Source: an uncultured Senegalimassilia sp. (GTDB lineage: Bacteria > Actinomycetota > Coriobacteriia > Coriobacteriales > Eggerthellaceae). From it: a stretch of DNA of 64,000 nucleotides. The position numbers and the translations under genes are program-made. Location of the stretch: the NCBI RefSeq assembly GCF_902464545.1, contig NZ_CABQJR010000008.1:6737-70736 (forward strand), in the 5' to 3' direction. Of this stretch, positions 51,717 to 59,809 are shown in pieces (positions within the stretch are counted from its first letter, which is position 1; the number at the start of each line of letters is the position of its first letter). The notes below the pieces were generated by a model. It saw only the letters and a list, made by a program, of their open reading frames with translations, made no database searches and was not told the DNA's origin.

Positions 51717-52624
51717 CGGCGTTTGCCGGCGGTGCGCTTTGCGCGCAGGCAGCGTTGCGGCGCACCCGGCGCCGGAGGGTTGGCGAAGGCGGGATCGGGC
51801 GTCATCTTGCGCGCAACGGCGTGCGCTGCGTCGACGGGGTTGCACGTCGCCTGCTTTCCGTGCCCAAGGTAGCCGCTCTTGCGGGCGACGCCCAGTCGGC
51901 GCTGCAGGGCCGCGGGGTGGTTTGCACTCCGCGAAGCCTGTGCTCGCTTGCCGTTACGGCGGCAGCGGTCCTGGTAGTTTGCGTGGGGCTGGTATCCGCC
52001 TCGCCGTTCGCCGGCATCGCGGTGGCGGTTCTGGCATGCGCCGTGGCGGTGGCGCGCATCCATGGGTGGCGCGATCGCCAAGAGGAGACGTTGCGCGAGG
52101 CGGTGCCCGATGCGCTTCATGCCATGGGCTCGTGCTTTCAGGCGGGCTTTTCGCTGCTGCAGACGTTTCAGCAGCTGGCGGGCGAGATAAAGGGACCGCT
52201 GGGGAAGAGGTTCGCGGCTTGCGCCCATTTGCTCGAGACGGGCCATGGCTCGAGCGAGGCCCTAGGGGCGCTGCGCGCGGGCGGGAAGAGATCGGAGCTT
52301 GCCTTCGTGGCGGTGGCGCTCGACGTGCAGCACCAAGCGGGCGGCAGCATGCGTCCGGTGCTCGAGGCGGCGCGCGAGACGGTCGAAGGGGAGCTGGCCC
52401 TGCGTCGTGCGTTGCGGGTGCAGACGGCCCAAGCGCGGCTGTCGGCGCGCGTGGTCACGGTGATGCCGTTCGCTTTGGTCGCGGTGTTCTCGCTGGTGAG
52501 CAAAGGGTTTTTAGATCCGTTCCTGCAAAGCCCGCTGGGGTTGGGCCTGTTGGGGCTGGCGTGCACGATGGAGGTTGCGGGCGTGCTCGCGGTGCGCCGC
52601 ATGCTGAACGTGGAGGTGTCGTGA
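51677..52624 (+). CDS. tadB: Tad pilus inner-membrane protein TadB
   Basis: A 315-residue polytopic protein of the GspF/TadB platform type. Helices are predicted at about 5-25, 95-135 (paired), 255-275 and 285-305, with the GspF domain VPDALHAMGSCFQAGFSLLQTFQQLA and ALDVQHQAGGSMRPVLEAARETV between them. The ATG follows GGGAGGAGG within the cpaF end. The stop overlaps the tadC start by one base. Together with TadC it forms the membrane base through which CpaF drives pilus assembly. Confidence 0.9.
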   Translation: MEASGVFGAGAVIAAFAGGALCAQAALRRTRRRRVGEGGIGRHLARNGVRCVDGVARRLLSVPKVAALAGDAQSALQGRGVVCTPRSLCSLAVTAAAVLVVCVGLVSASPFAGIAVAVLACAVAVARIHGWRDRQEETLREAVPDALHAMGSCFQAGFSLLQTFQQLAGEIKGPLGKRFAACAHLLETGHGSSEALGALRAGGKRSELAFVAVALDVQHQAGGSMRPVLEAARETVEGELALRRALRVQTAQARLSARVVTVMPFALVAVFSLVSKGFLDPFLQSPLGLGLLGLACTMEVAGVLAVRRMLNVEVS

Positions 52625-53547
52625 TGACGTATGCGACGGCGCTGCCTGCGATCGCGACCGTTCTAGGCGCGGCGTCGGGCGCGTGCATGTGCTGGGCGGG
52701 CGCGCAATCGGTTCGCCGAGCCCGCGCGGCAAGGGCCCGCGCGCCTGATGACGGGCGGGCGAAAGGCGGTGCGCAGGCGAGCGTATGTCTTTCGTATCTG
52801 GAGGGTTTGAGCAGGCGATTGGCGTTGCGGGCCGCTCGCCCGGTGCTGCCCGTCGGCGCATTGCGCGGTGCGCATGCGCGCTTCGAGGAGCATGTGGGCA
52901 AGGCCGGTCTTGGCGGGACGGTGTCGGCCCAGGCGTGTTGCGAGGGGGCGGTGCGTCTTGCCGCGGCGGGTGCGGCGGCAGGAGCGTTGTTGGGCTGCGC
53001 GGCGTCGAACGAGCTTGCGGTAGTCGGTTGCGTGGCGGGCGGTATCGCAGGCGCGACCGCGCCGGGACGCGCGGTCCGCGGGGCTCGGCTCCAGCGCGCC
53101 CAGGCGCTGGAGCGCAGCATGTCGGAGATGTTGGAAGTGGTGGCGCTCGGCGTGCGCAGCGGGCTTTCGTTCGATCGCAGCCTGCAGCTGTACACGGGGC
53201 ATTTCGATGATGGGCTAGCGCGCGAGTGCGCCGCGGCGCAGAGGTCATGGGAAGCGGGGCTTGCGACTCGTCAAGACGCTTTGCGCGCTTTGGCGCAAGG
53301 GTACGACAACCCGCTGTTCTCGCGCACGGTGTCGGCCATCATCCGTTCGCTGCGGTTCGGCACCTCGCTTGGCGAGGTTCTGGAGCAGTCGGCGGAACAG
53401 GCGCGTGCGGCGCGAAAGGCGCAGGTGGAGGAGCGGGTTGCCAAGGCGCCTGTGAAGATGATGATCCCCACAGGGACGCTGATCCTTCCCGCCATGCTGC
53501 TTTTGGTGCTCGGGCCCGTGTTGTTGGAGCTTATGGAAGGGATGTAG
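52624..53547 (+). CDS. tadC: Tad pilus inner-membrane protein TadC
   Basis: A 307-residue second GspF-type protein. After a basic N-terminal region, helices at about 113-155 precede the GspF domain (MSEMLEVVALGVRSGLSFDRSLQLY, then SRTVSAIIRSLRFGTSLGEVLEQSAEQ), and the last ~25 residues form a helix ending in VLLELMEGM. The KMMIPTGTLILPAMLLL segment is typical of TadC. It starts at the ATG overlapping the tadB stop and is followed two bases later by the pilin gene. Confidence 0.9.
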   Translation: MTYATALPAIATVLGAASGACMCWAGAQSVRRARAARARAPDDGRAKGGAQASVCLSYLEGLSRRLALRAARPVLPVGALRGAHARFEEHVGKAGLGGTVSAQACCEGAVRLAAAGAAAGALLGCAASNELAVVGCVAGGIAGATAPGRAVRGARLQRAQALERSMSEMLEVVALGVRSGLSFDRSLQLYTGHFDDGLARECAAAQRSWEAGLATRQDALRALAQGYDNPLFSRTVSAIIRSLRFGTSLGEVLEQSAEQARAARKAQVEERVAKAPVKMMIPTGTLILPAMLLLVLGPVLLELMEGM

Positions 53548-53549
53548 TC

Positions 53550-53765
53550 ATGATTCGAGCGGTTATGGATGCATATCGGCGGGCGTTGGCGAAGGCCGCG
53601 TGCAAGGTCGCCCGCCTTCGGCGCGGCGAGGACGGGCAGGGAACGACCGAATACGCGATCTTGGTTGGCGTGCTGGTGGTGATAGCCATCATCGCGATAA
53701 CGGTTTTCCGGCCGAAGCTGCAGGAGCTGTGGGATGCGATCGCCGACGGCATCAACAGCCTGTAG
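53550..53765 (+). CDS. flp: Flp-type major pilin (first copy)
   Basis: A 71-residue class IVb prepilin. A basic, amphipathic leader ends in RRGEDG, and the mature part starts QGTTEYAILVGVLVVIAIIAITVF, with Glu5 and Tyr6 after the cleavage glycine as in the Flp family, then a short polar tail. It should be cut by the prepilin peptidase encoded 5 kb downstream and form the pilus shaft. It begins two bases after tadC. The small TadE-like gene starts inside its end. Confidence 0.93.
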   Translation: MIRAVMDAYRRALAKAACKVARLRRGEDGQGTTEYAILVGVLVVIAIIAITVFRPKLQELWDAIADGINSL

Positions 53766-53970
53766 GCGGATTGCGGCGCGCGATTGCGCGGGTCAGGCGA
53801 CGGTCGAGTTCGCGCTGGTCACCGTGGCGTTTCTGTCTGTCGTGCTTGGGATGGGCGTGCTTTGGCGCAGCGTTTCGGCGGGCACGTTCGTAGAGCATGC
53901 GCTGTCGTGCGCCTCCCATTGCGTGACGGGCTCGCTGCCCGGGGCGTTGGCGGACGTGGCGCTGTACTAG
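53734..53970 (+). CDS. Small TadE-like pseudopilin
   Basis: A 78-residue protein overlapping the pilin gene by 32 bases. A basic N terminus leads to CAGQATVEFALVTVAFLSVVLGMGVLW, the TadE-type prepilin motif (G then QATVEF) and hydrophobic helix. The rest is only ~30 residues, so it is a minimal pseudopilin. AGGAG lies eight bases before the ATG. It could prime or modify the pilus. Confidence 0.75.
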   Translation: MRSPTASTACRRIAARDCAGQATVEFALVTVAFLSVVLGMGVLWRSVSAGTFVEHALSCASHCVTGSLPGALADVALY

Positions 53971-53997
53971 CTTTCGAATTCGCAAGGAGGTGGGGGA

Positions 53998-54507
53998 TTG
54001 GGCGTTTTGCGCGCAGGCGAGCGCGGGCAGGCGACCGTGGAGGCGGCGTTCCTCATCCCGGTCCTGTTCACGGTGCTTTTGCTGTCCGTGCAGCCGGGTA
54101 TGGTCCTGTACGACCGGATGGTCATGCAGGCGGCGGCAAGCGATGCGTGCAGGCTTGCTGCCGTCAAGACCGATGCTGTAGGCGATTCGTCGCAGGCAGT
54201 GGAGGCGTTCGTCCGCCACAGGCTGGGCGCCATCCCACCCGTCCCCTGCTTTCACGTGCACGACGGAGGTTGCAGCTGGGAGGTGTCCGTGCAAGGGGAC
54301 GAGCGCACGGAGAAGGTGAGCGTGGAGATCGCCGGCAAGGTCAAGCCGCTGCCGTTTTTGGGCGCGGGCGCCGTGCTGCTTGGCATGACGGACGACGATG
54401 GGCTGTTGACGGTGAAGGTCCGTTGTGAGCGGGCGACGCAGCCTGAGTGGGTTGCGGGCAGCCCGCAGGGGCTTGACCCCGAGGCTTGGATAGGAGCTTG
54501 GCTATGA
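53998..54507 (+). CDS. TadE-like pseudopilin
   Basis: A 169-residue protein starting at TTG seven bases after AAGGAGG. The leader GVLRAGERG is followed by QATVEAAFLIPVLFTVLLLSVQPGMVLYDRMVMQAAASDACRLAA, the TadE signature. The remainder is extracytoplasmic with a Cys pair around PCFHVHDGGCSW. It belongs with the minor pilin-like components of the first Tad set. The stop overlaps the next start by four bases. Confidence 0.82.
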   Translation: MGVLRAGERGQATVEAAFLIPVLFTVLLLSVQPGMVLYDRMVMQAAASDACRLAAVKTDAVGDSSQAVEAFVRHRLGAIPPVPCFHVHDGGCSWEVSVQGDERTEKVSVEIAGKVKPLPFLGAGAVLLGMTDDDGLLTVKVRCERATQPEWVAGSPQGLDPEAWIGAWL

Positions 54508-56633
54508 GCGTGCCGCGTAGGGTGGCGCAGGCGTTTTCCCTGCGTGACGAGGACGGGATGACCACGGTCGGGATGGTGGTGTCGCTTCTTCTGGCGCTGT
54601 CGATGGTCTTCTCGTCGGCCCAGGTGTATCGGATCCAATCCGTGTCCTCACGTGTGCAGTCGGTGGCCGATGCCGGCGCGCTTGCGGCGGGCAATGTGGT
54701 GGCGGAGTTCATGGTGGCGGTGCGCGTGTGCGATTCCATGGCACTGTCCTTGTCGTTGACCAGCTTGACGTCCACAGGTTTGGGGATCGTCGCATGTTGC
54801 GTTCCCGGCGGGCAGGGCGTGGGCGCCAAGCTGCTCGAAGCCGGTGCGCGCGTGGCCGATGCCCGTGATTCGTTCTCCAAAACCGCTTCCGAAGGCTTGA
54901 CGCGCGTTCAGAAGGCCCTTCCGTTTTTGGCGGCGGCCAGCGCAGCATCGGTTGCGCAGGGAAACGGCTCGAACGGGTCCGACTACACGGCGCTTGCCCT
55001 GCTGGTCCCCGATTCCGCCGAGGATATCCGGGTGCCGCAGGAAGACGCACGCGCCAAGCAGGCACGAGAAGATGCAATCGGCCAGGCCGAGGAGGTCAAG
55101 GAGCTGGCGCGGCGGGCTGAGGAGGCGGCCGTGCGGGCCCAAGACGCCAAGCAGCGAGCCTTCGATCACGATTGCGGCGCCCGTCCCGGTTGGTGCATGG
55201 CCGAGCGCGCCGAAACCCTGGCGCATATGACGGGCGCGCAAAATCCGGTGTTCTCAAGCGTGGACGCCTGGTCGTTTTCCGTGGCGCTTCGCAGGGCACA
55301 GGCGTATTACCCGGCGCGCTTGGCGGTCGAACGCCCCGATGACGGCAGCGTTCAGGCCCAGGCCCAATCGGCGCTGCGCAAGCGCTTTTACACCTATGCC
55401 GCGAAGGAGGTGGCGCGTGGATACGTTCGGGAGGGCGATTCTTTCGAGGCCTTGTTCCCTCATCTTCCCGCCAACACCGCGCAGATGCGGGAGACCGAGC
55501 TGTTCGCGCAGGCGGTGTACCCGGTCAGCGTGACGGACGCCTCCCCGACCTTGCACGCGTGGGACGGTTGCCCGAAGGCGGCGGGGTCCACGTCGCGGGC
55601 CTCCCTTCGCGATATGGAAGCGGGCGCATGGGAGACGTGCTCGGAATGCGGCTTCACGGCGGCAAGCCTGGGCAAGGTGGCGGCAGCCTCCACGTCGATA
55701 GGAAACGGCTTCGAGCATCACTACGAGCAGGTGGCGCTTGCCGCCGAGGAGTACCAAAAGGCCCTTGAGGAGGGCGCCCCGGCGAAGCGGGAGGCGAAAA
55801 GCCGCGTATCCAAGCTGCTCGACCAGCTGCGCGACGCGTGCTCGAGCGTGGGATCGTTCCGCATCGATGCGGATCCGCCCGGGGGCAAGGGGGTGGTTTG
55901 CCTTGCGGTGAATACGGGCCCCGATGCCCCCGACAAGGGGTTCGAATCCGCGTTCGTGCAGGCCAGCGGCCAGCTGGGGTGCCGCGTGGCGATATCGGCG
56001 GCAACGCTGGTGGCCGATCCGTCCGGCGAGGGGCGAAGCGTCATCGCCTCTTTGACCGACGGCCTGGCATCGGATTCGGCGCTTGCGGGCGTGTTGGGCG
56101 CTGCAGCGGGCGTTTGGTCGGGGGCGCTGAGCGCCTATGCCGATGGGCAGTCGGCGTTGGATGCGGCTGTGCGCGAGGGCTTGGGGGGCTTGCCCCTGGT
56201 AAGCGCCTCCGGATTAGGGGATTGGGCCGCCGATGCGCTTTCGGATGCGTTTCGCACCGTAGGGCTTCAGCCGGCGAACCTGGATGCGCTGCGCCCGGCG
56301 ACGGTGAACGCGGCGCATGTCGCGCAGGCCGGCGATAGCGCGTTTTGCGCTCGCTTGCTCGAGGTGAAGCGGCAGGCGGTCGAGCATCCGCTCATGTCCA
56401 ACGACGTGTTCTCGTCGGTGGTGGGCGCTGTTCGCAGGGACGTGCTGCAGCGTTTCGACGCTTGGGGCGATTCGGTGGAAGTAGCGACCATCAGCATAGG
56501 CGGCGTCCAGGTGCCTGTAACGGTGGCGTTGCCCCCGGCGGTGAAAGGATTTGCCTCGGATGCCATCGGAGCTGCGGCTGACAAGCTTCTGTCCGTGTAT
56601 GCGAGCGCGACGGGATTGCGGCAATGGGATTGA
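54504..56633 (+). CDS. Large TadG-like extracytoplasmic protein
   Basis: A 709-residue protein with the N-terminal pattern of Tad-system minor components: DEDGMTTVGMVVSLLLALSMVFSSAQVYRIQSV, one helix followed by VADAGALAAGNV. Beyond this it is a large extracytoplasmic region with a helical coiled-coil-like segment at about 180-215 and Cys residues around HDCGARPGWCM and WETCSECGF. No enzyme motif is visible. By position and N terminus it is TadG-like, but about 1.5 times longer than usual TadG. Start is the ATG overlapping the previous stop, with AGGAG upstream. Surface or pilus-tip role is inferred. Confidence 0.7.
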   Translation: MSVPRRVAQAFSLRDEDGMTTVGMVVSLLLALSMVFSSAQVYRIQSVSSRVQSVADAGALAAGNVVAEFMVAVRVCDSMALSLSLTSLTSTGLGIVACCVPGGQGVGAKLLEAGARVADARDSFSKTASEGLTRVQKALPFLAAASAASVAQGNGSNGSDYTALALLVPDSAEDIRVPQEDARAKQAREDAIGQAEEVKELARRAEEAAVRAQDAKQRAFDHDCGARPGWCMAERAETLAHMTGAQNPVFSSVDAWSFSVALRRAQAYYPARLAVERPDDGSVQAQAQSALRKRFYTYAAKEVARGYVREGDSFEALFPHLPANTAQMRETELFAQAVYPVSVTDASPTLHAWDGCPKAAGSTSRASLRDMEAGAWETCSECGFTAASLGKVAAASTSIGNGFEHHYEQVALAAEEYQKALEEGAPAKREAKSRVSKLLDQLRDACSSVGSFRIDADPPGGKGVVCLAVNTGPDAPDKGFESAFVQASGQLGCRVAISAATLVADPSGEGRSVIASLTDGLASDSALAGVLGAAAGVWSGALSAYADGQSALDAAVREGLGGLPLVSASGLGDWAADALSDAFRTVGLQPANLDALRPATVNAAHVAQAGDSAFCARLLEVKRQAVEHPLMSNDVFSSVVGAVRRDVLQRFDAWGDSVEVATISIGGVQVPVTVALPPAVKGFASDAIGAAADKLLSVYASATGLRQWD

Positions 56634-57076
56634 TGGTCGATCGGATATGCGCCGCCGGCAGGTCATCGGGGCAGATGACGGTGGAGTTCGTGGCGGCGCT
56701 GCCCGTGCTTTTGGCGGTGGCGGCCATCTCGGTCAACGCCCTGGCGTTTTTCGGTTGGTGCGCGGCGTTCGATGACGATTTCCGCGATTCGGTCCGGGTC
56801 TATGCCGCTTCGCCGGCGTACGGGCAGGGCGTGGGCGATACCTGCGCGCTCATCGAGCGGGCTCTCGATGAACGGTTGGACGCGGAAAACGTCTCGGTAA
56901 GCGTTTCGGCGCATGGCATCTCAGCGGGGCATACATCGTTTTCGGCCACGCTCGAGTACATGCCCACGTTGTTCGGTCTGGGGTTGAAGTCGGAGGTGAT
57001 GGGAGTGGCGCTGCCGAAGCTGTCGCATACCGAGGAGCTGGTGGTGGATTGCTATAAGCCCGGGGTGCTGTTGTGA
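56624..57076 (+). CDS. TadE-like pseudopilin
   Basis: A 150-residue protein overlapping the large gene by ten bases. The N terminus CAAGRSSGQMTVEFVAALPVLLAVAAISVNALAFFGWCAAFDD has the G-Q-x-TVEF motif shared with the two earlier TadE-like proteins. The C-terminal ~100 residues are an alpha/beta extracytoplasmic domain with two Cys residues. It overlaps the next gene by four bases. Confidence 0.8.
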   Translation: MGLMVDRICAAGRSSGQMTVEFVAALPVLLAVAAISVNALAFFGWCAAFDDDFRDSVRVYAASPAYGQGVGDTCALIERALDERLDAENVSVSVSAHGISAGHTSFSATLEYMPTLFGLGLKSEVMGVALPKLSHTEELVVDCYKPGVLL

Positions 57077-57636
57077 GCGGCCGTCGTGGGCATGCGGCGT
57101 GCGGCGGCGATTGGACGCCAAGACGGTCGGCGCGCGCAGGGCGCGGCGGCCGTGCGCGAGCACGTTCCGTCCGCGCGGCGCTCATCATGGCCGCGGGGAT
57201 CGCGCTTCTTGCCGGTGCCGGCGGCGCGCAAGCCCAGGCGGCATGGCGGACGGCGTCCGAGTCGGCTTCCCTAGCCGGCTTCGATGCGGTCATGGGGAGG
57301 GTTGATGACGGCTTTTCTTGCTCGCCCTCGGATATCCCCGAGACGTTCAGGGACGAGCTGTTTCCGGTGGCGGGCAAGCGCGGGCTGCGCTGCGATGTCG
57401 GGTCGCACCTGGTGGGATTCGAACATGCGGGCAGCGCTCCCGATGCGCTGCGGGAGGTGCAGGATGCGCTTGAGCGCGGTGGATGGAGCATGACCGCGGT
57501 AAGGGAAGGCTCGTGCGCGACGTTTTCGAAAGGCTGCGGCACCTGCCGCTGGGCGTTCGTGCAGTGCGTGCAGATGCCTCAGGGGACGAGCGTGGTGGTG
57601 CAGTGGTCCGAATACGGGAAGGAGGAGCTTTCGTGA
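57073..57636 (+). CDS. Secreted Cys-containing protein in the Tad operon, unknown function
   Basis: A 187-residue protein starting at GTG in a four-base overlap with the preceding gene. A long basic N terminus (about 35 residues) precedes a signal-like hydrophobic segment AALIMAAGIALLAGAGGAQAQA, so it is probably exported. The mature part of ~130 residues has six Cys, four of them in CATFSKGCGTCRWAFVQC near the C terminus. I recognise no family. Operon position suggests a pilus-associated periplasmic or surface role, inferred only. Confidence 0.65.
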   Translation: MSGRRGHAACGGDWTPRRSARAGRGGRARARSVRAALIMAAGIALLAGAGGAQAQAAWRTASESASLAGFDAVMGRVDDGFSCSPSDIPETFRDELFPVAGKRGLRCDVGSHLVGFEHAGSAPDALREVQDALERGGWSMTAVREGSCATFSKGCGTCRWAFVQCVQMPQGTSVVVQWSEYGKEELS

Positions 57637-57959
57637 AAGGAAAGGATGCGCCGATGAGATTGGCGGTCGGCTTCGGGGCGCGCGTGCGCGGCTTGCTGGG
57701 GGCGAAGCGCTCGAAGGGCGTCGTCATGCTGGCGCCGTGCAACGACGTTCACACCTTCGGCATGGCCGAGCTGATCGACATCGCGTTTCTGGACGAGCGA
57801 GGGCAGGTGCTGGAGTCGTATCGGGCCGTTGGGCCGCGCAGGCGTATCAGGTGCCGTAAAGCGGTGGCCGTTTTAGAGCGGTTTTCCGTGAACGACCCGC
57901 CCTGGTTTTCAGCGGGGGAGCATGTGGAGATGACGAGAAAGGATGGTGCAGGGAAATGA
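57633..57959 (+). CDS. DUF192 family protein
   Basis: A 108-residue protein of the DUF192 family. The core GARVRGLLGAKRSKGVVMLAPCNDVHTFGMAELIDIAFLDE and the C-terminal VLERFSVNDPPWFSAGEHVEM match the fold. Family members are small beta proteins of unknown function, usually secreted; this one has no signal peptide. GTG start after GGAGGAG, overlapping the previous stop. Its presence inside a Tad operon is known from some actinobacteria but its role is not understood. Confidence 0.8.
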   Translation: MKGKDAPMRLAVGFGARVRGLLGAKRSKGVVMLAPCNDVHTFGMAELIDIAFLDERGQVLESYRAVGPRRRIRCRKAVAVLERFSVNDPPWFSAGEHVEMTRKDGAGK

Positions 57960-58570
57960 GGGTATGCCCGGTTTGCCACGCAAGGGCGTTCGACGATGCC
58001 GAGGTCTGCTACGGCTGTATGCATCGGTTCAGCGGCAAAGAGCCAGCGGCTGCGCCGATGCCAGGCAACGCGCATAAGGGAGGGGCCGTCGGACCGCTAC
58101 CCCAGGAGACGCAGATGCGCGCCCAGGCGCCGAGTCCTGGCGCGAACGCGGCTCCTTGGGCCGATGCGCGGCAGGCGGCTTTGGCGAAGGAGCGCTCGGC
58201 GGAGCAGCCGCAGCGGTCGCTGTCCGTCGACGGCGTTTCCGGAATCGAGCAGTGCTTGGACGGAGAGCCTTGCGGGAGCGCCCCTGTCATCGCGAGGAAC
58301 GTGAGCGTTTCCGCCGGTGGAGCGGACATCGTGGTGCGTATCGAGCTGGTAGGGGCTGTGGAGGAGAATACGGCGGCGAAGGACGATGCTGCCCGGCAGG
58401 CGGCTCAGGCCGCCGCTTGCCAGCTGTTGCGCCGAGGTAGGCCGATACGGGGATCGGTTGGCGCCCGCCCGGCCGATGTGCAGCGAGGAGCGTCGGCCGG
58501 GCAAGGGGCTGAACAGGCAAGATCGATCCATCCGCGTCATGCTGCCGAATTGCAGGCGGTAAGCGCATGA
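57956..58570 (+). CDS. Zinc-ribbon protein in the Tad operon, unknown function
   Basis: A 204-residue soluble protein. The N terminus MRVCPVCHARAFDDAEVCYGCMHRF is a four-cysteine zinc ribbon (CPVC...CYGC). A disordered Ala/Pro/Gln-rich linker (about 30-90) precedes a ~50-residue beta-type segment with SVSAGGADIVVRIELVGAV, then another low-complexity tail. ATGA overlap with the gene before it and with the peptidase after it shows it belongs to the operon. Possibly an adaptor or regulator of pilus assembly; not recognised as a named family. Confidence 0.7.
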   Translation: MRVCPVCHARAFDDAEVCYGCMHRFSGKEPAAAPMPGNAHKGGAVGPLPQETQMRAQAPSPGANAAPWADARQAALAKERSAEQPQRSLSVDGVSGIEQCLDGEPCGSAPVIARNVSVSAGGADIVVRIELVGAVEENTAAKDDAARQAAQAAACQLLRRGRPIRGSVGARPADVQRGASAGQGAEQARSIHPRHAAELQAVSA

Positions 58571-59457
58571 CGGGGTATGCGCTGACTGCGTTGGCCTTAT
58601 GCGCGGCCGTCGGGGCCGCAACGGGGGCGTTCGCGATCCCCCGAATCGCCGATATGTTGCTGAGCAGGGCATATTGGCGCTCTTACACCTGGTGGTATCG
58701 CTGCTTGGATGATTTCGCGCGTTACCGCGACGTCTGCCCTGACCGGCTTCCCCGTCAAAACGAGAAGGGGACGGCCGGCGCCGTGGGCGTCTGGCTTGCG
58801 GATTGCCGCTCCCAGACTTTGAAGGGGGCGCTCACGCATGAACGAGCTGAAGCGCTTCGGGAAGCGGGCATCGATGTGGGGAAGGGCGCCTCAACGCGAA
58901 GCGAGGTCCAGCAGCAGCGTCGCTGCTCGTTCTCTGCGCGGCCGTGGCAGCGGGCGGTGCTCGCCGTTGCCATGGCGGTGTGGTTCGCGGCCCAGCCCTT
59001 GTCGGGCGTCCCATTGCATCAAGGCGGCCTTTTGTGCGTATGCGGCGTGGCCATGGCGTCGGGGGTGGTGTGCGATCTGAGGGCAAGGATGATCCCGCTT
59101 GAGTGCTGTGCGGCGTTGCTGGTCGCAGGAGGCGCTTATCAGCTGCTTCGCCATGGGTCCATCGGCATCGCGGAAGGCGCCGTTGCCGCGGCAGCGGTTC
59201 TGGCGGTGTGCTGGACGGCGAACCGCATCGCGCGAAATAGCGGCGGCTCGGTGGGCTTCGGCGACATCCGCTGCATGACGGCGCTCGCTTTGGCTTGCGG
59301 CCCTGCAACGCTTTTGGGGGCGGCAGCTTGCTATGTATCGGCGTGCGCGTTCTCGATCGCCGGGATGCTGACGCATCGGCTTGGACGTCGTGACGGCATC
59401 CCCATGGCGCCGTTTTTGTCCATATGGCTGGCGGTGGGGACGACGGTGCTCGGATGA
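58567..59457 (+). CDS. Type IV prepilin peptidase (A24 family, CpaA/TadV type)
   Basis: A 296-residue membrane aspartic peptidase that cuts prepilin leaders. The second half (from ~135) has about six helices and the two catalytic Asp motifs: VCDLRARMIPLE (Asp near 180) and GFGDIRCMTAL (GxGD). The N-terminal ~135 residues have one helix and a basic cytoplasmic loop that is not the zinc-finger domain of PilD. It is the only prepilin peptidase in the window and lies between the two Tad sets, so it may serve both. Four-base overlap with the gene upstream. Confidence 0.9.
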   Translation: MTGYALTALALCAAVGAATGAFAIPRIADMLLSRAYWRSYTWWYRCLDDFARYRDVCPDRLPRQNEKGTAGAVGVWLADCRSQTLKGALTHERAEALREAGIDVGKGASTRSEVQQQRRCSFSARPWQRAVLAVAMAVWFAAQPLSGVPLHQGGLLCVCGVAMASGVVCDLRARMIPLECCAALLVAGGAYQLLRHGSIGIAEGAVAAAAVLAVCWTANRIARNSGGSVGFGDIRCMTALALACGPATLLGAAACYVSACAFSIAGMLTHRLGRRDGIPMAPFLSIWLAVGTTVLG

Positions 59458-59486
59458 GGGCGGGATTTGGAAAGGAGGTGGTGCCC

Positions 59487-59519
59487 TTGGGCTGGTTCGG
59501 CGTCGGTTCGATTCGATGA
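59487..59519 (+). other. Possible ten-codon open reading frame upstream of the second pilin gene
   Basis: A TTG follows AAAGGAGG by eight bases and opens a ten-codon frame (MGWFGVGSIR) that stops at TGA. A GTG six bases earlier in the same frame is also possible. The ribosome binding site is much better than needed by chance in this 95-base gap, so a leader peptide is possible. Confidence 0.3.
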
Positions 59520-59552
59520 CAAGGAAAAGGCAGCGAATGGGAAGGTTTGGAT

Positions 59553-59807
59553 ATGGGTATGAACGTGAACACGAACAGCATCGGCCTGAAGGGCTTTGCG
59601 GACAAGGCGCGCGCCCTGGCGTATCGCGGCGAGGAGGATGGCGGATCGGAAATCGTGCAGGTTGTCATCGCGCTCGGTTTCGCCGTGGGCTTGGGGGCGG
59701 CGCTTATGATCTTGCAGACGCAGGTCAACACGGCGATCACGTCCGCCGGCAACTCGGTCACGAACATGTTCAAGAGCGTGACGAGCGGCGCGGTGGGAAG
59801 CAGGTAG
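59553..59807 (+). CDS. Flp-like pilin or pseudopilin (second set)
   Basis: An 84-residue protein with a 38-residue hydrophilic leader ending GEEDGG, then SEIVQVVIALGFAVGLGAALMILQTQV, a long hydrophobic helix, and a short polar tail. Size and layout are pilin-like, but the Flp hallmark Glu-Tyr after the helix start is absent; SE-x-VQ replaces it. I start at the ATG seven bases after GGGAAGG. It opens the second Tad set. It may be a second major pilin. Confidence 0.72.
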   Translation: MGMNVNTNSIGLKGFADKARALAYRGEEDGGSEIVQVVIALGFAVGLGAALMILQTQVNTAITSAGNSVTNMFKSVTSGAVGSR

Positions 59808-59809
59808 CC

